From positions 62,001 through 126,000 of the forward strand of contig NZ_GL891980.1 of NCBI RefSeq assembly GCF_000213555.1: DNA of 64,000 nucleotides, read 5' to 3'. The notes under the pieces are model-generated. The model was not told the DNA's origin, searched no databases, and saw nothing but the letters and a program-made list of their open reading frames with translations. Shown one piece after another: positions 60,013-64,000 of the stretch (its first letter is position 1; each line of letters opens with the position of its first letter). The position numbers were made by a program, and so were the translations under genes. Source of the stretch: Dysgonomonas gadei ATCC BAA-286. Its GTDB lineage: Bacteria; Bacteroidota; Bacteroidia; Bacteroidales; Dysgonomonadaceae.

Positions 60013-60229
60013 ATACATCCTTATACAATAAATAAAATCCATATAATCAATTTTTCAAAGAGCGATAAACCAGCAGCCAACAGCTAACAGATTTTATAGT
60101 ATAGATAAAGTTTCTGAAATAACATTATGGATACGATAATACTATTATTATCACATTATACATTTTTTTTAATATCTTTGTTCCGCAATATATCGGGTAA
60201 GACGGGCTCATTAATTTCATGTATGAGAT

Positions 60230-61186
60230 ATGATAAAGATAATAAACGCAACATTACAAATATTCTTAAAATCACGTTTGGCTATCACGATCCTTATGTT
60301 TTCGGCATGTGTATCGTCATGTGGGCTTTTCGATAAGGAAATCAAGCAAGACAAACATATAGCTGAATTCAGATACCGGATGAACCGGATTATGGACAGT
60401 TTGGATAATCACAAAGAACGTATAAAAGCCTTTGAGAAAATCATTGAGAACATAGAGGCTGACGAAGACCTGATTACCCCCCGGAAAAAAAATATATTAC
60501 TCGTAGAAGGAAATACCTTTATCAGCAATGAATATCTTAGTCTGGAGAACTATAAAAAAGCAATCAAATACACCAATATTATAATAGGAATAGATTCCAC
60601 ATCCCCAAAAGGATTTTATAACAGGGGTTGTATATACCAGATACTGGACGAAGACAGTTTAGCCATACTTGACTATAACAAAGCGTTAAAACTAAACTCT
60701 GATTATTCAGACGCCTACTACAACCGCGGTATTATCTACGAAGAGTCTGGCAATTATGACAAGGCGCTGGAAGATTACAACAGAGCCATTAAACTGAACC
60801 CATCCTATATTATCGATGTATATACCAACCGCGGAAATACTTATCTGGCTAAAGAAGCGTATGACAAAGCTATCTCAGATTATGGTAAGGTATTGAGTAT
60901 AGACTCTACCAATATAAAAGCATACAGCAACAGAGCCGGAGCATATATTATACAGAAAGAATATGATAAGGCTCTGATCGACTGCAACAAGGCCATCGCC
61001 TTAGACTCTACAAATATAAATGCCTACAAAAAACGGGCATCGATCTTCGAAGCTCAAAAGGAATACGGTGAAGCATTGGATGACTACGGAAAAATCCTTG
61101 CCCTCGATCCACATGATAAGTTCGACACACATGAGACAGTAAGAAAAGCGATAAAAAAACTAAGACCTCTCTCCAGACGCAAATAA
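60230..61186 (+). CDS. TPR-repeat lipoprotein
   Basis: A 318-residue protein with a signal peptide and lipobox VSSC, followed by tetratricopeptide repeats from about residue 95 to the end: FYNRGCIYQILDEDSLAILDYNKALKL, AYYNRGIIYEESGNYDKALEDYNRAIKL, VYTNRGNTYLAKEAYDKAISDYGKVLSI, and others. TPR stacks mediate protein-protein contact. The protein should be envelope-anchored and work as a scaffold. A TATCTTTG box is about 50 bases upstream. Confidence 0.85.
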   Translation: MIKIINATLQIFLKSRLAITILMFSACVSSCGLFDKEIKQDKHIAEFRYRMNRIMDSLDNHKERIKAFEKIIENIEADEDLITPRKKNILLVEGNTFISNEYLSLENYKKAIKYTNIIIGIDSTSPKGFYNRGCIYQILDEDSLAILDYNKALKLNSDYSDAYYNRGIIYEESGNYDKALEDYNRAIKLNPSYIIDVYTNRGNTYLAKEAYDKAISDYGKVLSIDSTNIKAYSNRAGAYIIQKEYDKALIDCNKAIALDSTNINAYKKRASIFEAQKEYGEALDDYGKILALDPHDKFDTHETVRKAIKKLRPLSRRK

Positions 61187-61191
61187 GCCGC

Positions 61192-61773
61192 TTATTTATA
61201 TCGGTAGTGCCCTGTTATTTTAAAACTAAAGAGACAATCTTCCAGTACCTGTCCTCTCCCTATATTGTGAACAATCAGGGGGCGCTTACCATCCGAAGAC
61301 ATGCGGTCGGTAACGATTCCAATATGCGTGATTCCTCCTCCCAAGTCCCATGTAACTATATCTCCCGGCGAATAATCACTTCCTTTGTCCGACACCTTTA
61401 GTACAGTTCCAAAACGTGAAAAGTACATAGCCTGATTAGGAACCCGGCGGTGGTCAATATTCTTATCCGTACCCTTCAGTCCCCATTTTTTAGGATATTT
61501 GCTGAAGTTAGCTTTCATATCCACATGTATTTTTTGCTGCAAATCTATACCCAGTTTCCGGTATGCCCTTACAATCACATCGGTACACACACCTTTATCG
61601 GATGGCACATCTCCATTAGGATATGGAATAGAATAATAACGGGGATCGTAAATGACTTTATCTTTCGTCAGCTCTATGGCTGCTACCGACAAACGCTTGT
61701 AAAAATCGGCTTCCTGCGCATAAATGCATATATTCAGGAAGGATAGCAAAAGTATTATCTGTAGTCTTCTCAT
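61192..61773 (-). CDS. DUF1287-family protein
   Basis: A 193-residue exported protein (signal peptide ending IYAQ). Family motif GVCTDVIVRAYRKLGIDLQQKIHVDMKANFSKYPKKWGLKG with a candidate catalytic Cys, then SPGDIVTWDLGGGITHIGIVTD with the His. The arrangement resembles NlpC/P60-type thiol hydrolases acting on the cell wall. It converges with the TPR gene and lies 28 bases downstream of the next gene. Confidence 0.88.
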   Translation of the reverse strand: MRRLQIILLLSFLNICIYAQEADFYKRLSVAAIELTKDKVIYDPRYYSIPYPNGDVPSDKGVCTDVIVRAYRKLGIDLQQKIHVDMKANFSKYPKKWGLKGTDKNIDHRRVPNQAMYFSRFGTVLKVSDKGSDYSPGDIVTWDLGGGITHIGIVTDRMSSDGKRPLIVHNIGRGQVLEDCLFSFKITGHYRYK

Positions 61774-61801
61774 ACATGTGTAGTTTAATTATAAATCACC
61801 C

Positions 61802-62782
61802 TCACTCACTATACACATCCATTCCCTCCAGATTACCTACAAAAGCAGAAACAACATTATGCCATTCGCTTTCATACTTCAACAGATAACTCTCATGAGG
61901 TGAATCTGGAAATATCTTCAACTCTTTAGGCTTGGAAGCAAGCCTGCCAAATATCCTTTCGGTTTCTTCTTCTGGAATGTTTGGATCTTTTCCTCCGCAC
62001 ATAAGCAATGCCGGGACATGAATCTGACCCGCATAATCCTGAGGATTGGCCTTAGATGCATCGAAACCGTTAATCTTGCCAAACCAGAAAGTAAACATTC
62101 CGCTCACAGGGAAATGCGGCATACGCAGTTTATCCAGCCGGGCATTTACTGTCTCTTGAAATGTGGCATAAGGCGCTTCTATTACAATGGCTTTTACCAA
62201 CAGGTTATAATCGGCCTGGGCTTTCATTATAGCTACCGCTCCCATCGAAAAACCTATCAGTATAATATTATCTTCCTGCAACTGGCTCACGGCATAGTTA
62301 TGTGCATATTTTACATTCTCAGCTTCCAGATAACCTAGTGTTGTCCGGTTTCCATAAGAATCTCCTGCTCCCATAAAATTCACAAGCATAACATCATACC
62401 CCATATCCAGGAATACCTCTGCCCTATCCAGCATCGATGATTTCTCATCTATATATCCATGAAATGCGATCACCAGTCCTCGCCTCAGTGTATCTGTGTG
62501 TAGCAACCATGCATCCAGTTGCTGACCCTCACCGGCCGGGATACGGAGCGAATCATATGGTTGTGAAGGAAATGCTTTGGTGCGGGGCCTGGGTAAGTCT
62601 AATCCGGTTATTGCGATCTTAACCGACTCCAAAAACGTCGGTTTATAGTCGAGTGTTAACGGTCTGGCATTCTCGTCGAAATGGGATAAACTATATGCCT
62701 GAGCAATAATGGCAACATTTAGTAATATAAATATTGCGATTAATATACCAAGCCCTATTTTAAGATGCTTTTTATATTTCAT
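61802..62782 (-). CDS. Alpha/beta hydrolase
   Basis: A 326-residue protein with an N-terminal membrane helix (residues 8-28) and an alpha/beta hydrolase domain: nucleophile elbow GFSMGAVAI (Ser in GxSxG), oxyanion region AFHGYIDEKS, the acid in LLMCGGKDPNI, and His in FPDSPHESYL. Substrate unknown; an esterase or peptidase acting near the membrane. Confidence 0.88.
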   Translation of the reverse strand: MKYKKHLKIGLGILIAIFILLNVAIIAQAYSLSHFDENARPLTLDYKPTFLESVKIAITGLDLPRPRTKAFPSQPYDSLRIPAGEGQQLDAWLLHTDTLRRGLVIAFHGYIDEKSSMLDRAEVFLDMGYDVMLVNFMGAGDSYGNRTTLGYLEAENVKYAHNYAVSQLQEDNIILIGFSMGAVAIMKAQADYNLLVKAIVIEAPYATFQETVNARLDKLRMPHFPVSGMFTFWFGKINGFDASKANPQDYAGQIHVPALLMCGGKDPNIPEEETERIFGRLASKPKELKIFPDSPHESYLLKYESEWHNVVSAFVGNLEGMDVYSE

Positions 62783-62812
62783 TATCAGGGTAATCCATAA
62801 ATAGACTCAGCC

Positions 62813-63583
62813 TTATTTTGTGTAGAACACAGGCGCAAAGTAAGGCCTGTTCACCCATTTTCCGTTAAATGGATTCAGTTCGCGTATTACTCCGCCTTCT
62901 ATTCCGAAGTTTTTGGTTATTTTCACTTCTATAGTGCCTCCATAATAAGTTTGCGGATACATATTCATTAATGGCCCGGCCACTCCGTTACGGTCTCCAT
63001 TTACAGAATATTGTCCGTAACCGTTGAGACGAATCCGGTCATGCAAAATAAATTTGACGGCACCGTTAACACCCACATCATTATAAGTAGCACCAAACAA
63101 ATTATACTTTGCTCCGTATGGTCCGGCCGAGACAACCAGCCAGTCGAGAGGCTGATAATTAAAATTCATCCCGACATTTCTTGTTGCCCCTACCAGAGGA
63201 TATGTATTATAAGACGATGATGAAGACAACCACATCTGATCAGAAATGATTTGCCCTCCATAAAAGCTAAAATCATTAGCGAAGGGAAAACTTGTAAACG
63301 TATTGCTTTCGAGTGGAGGCCCCAGATAAACATCCAACGGGGGCAAATTTACATCCGGCAGTTGGTACATTTCATCCTCATTTATCAGAGGATGATAAAG
63401 AGAGGCTTTTGTCTTAGCTTGATTAGTTGCATTCTCATTATTAAGCTGCAAATAATTATCAAGTTTTTCATTCAGGTTCAACGACTCTTTTTTCAAAGGA
63501 GGAAAACTATCCTTGGGCACTTCTGTCTGACTATACGCAGTAGCTGAAATTGCCAGTAGTAATATAAAAACCAGTTTTTTCAT
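62813..63583 (-). CDS. Hypothetical exported protein
   Basis: A 256-residue protein with a signal peptide (ending AYSQ) and a body rich in beta strands and aromatics (MNFNYQPLDWLVVSAGPYGAKYNLFGATYNDVG, IRLNGYGQYSVNG, QTYYGGTIEVKI). It ends AQPVFYTK-like (FAPVFYTK), consistent with an outer-membrane or surface protein. Function unknown. Confidence 0.7.
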   Translation of the reverse strand: MKKLVFILLLAISATAYSQTEVPKDSFPPLKKESLNLNEKLDNYLQLNNENATNQAKTKASLYHPLINEDEMYQLPDVNLPPLDVYLGPPLESNTFTSFPFANDFSFYGGQIISDQMWLSSSSSYNTYPLVGATRNVGMNFNYQPLDWLVVSAGPYGAKYNLFGATYNDVGVNGAVKFILHDRIRLNGYGQYSVNGDRNGVAGPLMNMYPQTYYGGTIEVKITKNFGIEGGVIRELNPFNGKWVNRPYFAPVFYTK

Positions 63584-64000
63584 AACCTTCCGTATTTAAT
63601 TACTTTAACTGTAAAGTTAATAATTTATTGTTGTTAAAAAAAGGCTATTTATTATTATATATATGTTTTTTCATGTTTTTCTAAAAGTAACAAAGGTAAC
63701 ACAGAAAACAATTAATAATTAAGAATGAAAAATTAATAATTAGCTTATCGTGTTGAGCAGAGCGGAGTATCCTGTTTATAAAAAAACTCCGTGCTACTCC
63801 TTTTACTCTGTGTTTAAATAAAAAGTAACAGAGGTAACATATATTTCAGCTTTTAGCCAATAGCTATTAGCCGTTAACACAAGCTATCGCACAAGAGACT
63901 TTACAGTTAGCAACTTGTATCCCGTATCTTGTCTACTCGTATCTCATATAACTTTCAACTTACTACTCATTGCTTACGACTTTCCTCTTCCTCAATCCGT
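63584..64000. other. 417-bp intergenic space with dispersed repeats
   Basis: No gene is seen. Contains AAAAGTAACAAAGGTAACA (63683-63701), AAAAGTAACAGAGGTAACA (63821-63839), and the second copy of the 52-base block (63911-63962), as in the 44.6-45.2 kb space. It runs into the window edge. Confidence 0.75.
63911..63962. repeat. Dispersed intergenic repeat, copy 2
   Basis: 52-base block, 49 of 52 bases identical to 44939-44990, about 19 kb away. Confidence 0.8.

Larger units (their letters stand above)
59744..60229. other. 486-bp intergenic space with two terminators
   Basis: No gene is seen. Two terminator-like hairpins (59878-59903 and 59975-60012) and a promoter box TATCTTTG (60174-60181) lie in it. 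At 60,061-60,120 there is a phrase (CAGCAGCCAACAGCTAACAG...) related to the 44.6-45.1 kb intergenic repeats. Confidence 0.65.

Noticed and set aside
60127..60336. A 69-residue + strand gene before the TPR lipoprotein
   Set aside because: It overlaps the lipoprotein start in another frame and covers its promoter box; no recognisable content.
1..64000. CRISPR arrays or rRNA genes
   Set aside because: No regularly spaced direct repeats and no rRNA-like sequence was seen.

Overview
The window comes from a Bacteroidales-type Bacteroidota genome. A genus such as Dysgonomonas or Parabacteroides is possible, but I cannot assign one. The evidence is conjugative-transposon genes of the Bacteroides TraN/TraO/TraQ and PcfJ/PcfK type, promoters with the Bacteroidota -7 box TAnnTTTG, weak Shine-Dalgarno sites, many lipobox and SusC-era style secreted proteins, and an AT-rich but CpG-containing chromosome.

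Region 1 (1 to about 22,604) is one end of an integrative conjugative element. The last transfer genes (traN, traO, traQ, an M23 peptidoglycan hydrolase) sit at the left edge on the + strand. A defence cargo follows (2.9-14.2 kb): a lone OLD-family ATPase/TOPRIM nuclease, a type I restriction-modification operon (hsdR, hsdM, and an hsdS with an extra C-terminal domain), a gene of unknown family with a PD-(D/E)xK-like pattern, and an AbiC-like membrane protein with a membrane partner. Next come accessory transfer genes on the - strand (pcfJ, pcfK and small genes; pcfJ looks frameshifted near its start), two excisionase-like HTH genes, two tyrosine recombinases, and a cluster of short repeats that looks like the recombinase arm region.

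Region 2 (about 22,604-32,160) is a second, older mobile element. Its left end is a tyrosine recombinase cut off just before its HxxR box, exactly where region 1 stops. Its right end is the 5' half of a tRNA-Ser(GGA) gene with its promoter. The simplest reading is an element integrated in the tRNA-Ser anticodon loop whose integrase was later split by the conjugative element. Its core (helicase-like protein, winged-helix protein behind a 95-bp palindrome, small conserved gene, DUF3871, MUG-like uracil-DNA glycosylase) is almost free of CpG: I found no CG between 24,289 and 29,577 and only one up to 30,698. It also carries three copies of an inverted repeat with an exact 24-nt spacing, and a PIN-like/DUF2971 gene pair. 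This CpG-null, glycosylase-carrying replication-like module is the strongest candidate for an undescribed system here.

Region 3 (32.2-64 kb) is ordinary chromosome: tatD, a polyprenyl synthase, a GH43 plus aldose epimerase pair, a glycerol regulon (glpF, glpK, glpD, divergent glpR) with a 58-bp repeat ahead of both glpK and glpF, nhaC, creD with its HTH regulator, a TlpA-like thioredoxin, serine acetyltransferase, NADP-type glutamate dehydrogenase, mtgA, an AraC/GyrI regulator, a PspC-PadR-PspC operon, and several lipoproteins and outer-membrane proteins. Long intergenic spaces hold diverged copies of a dispersed intergenic repeat.
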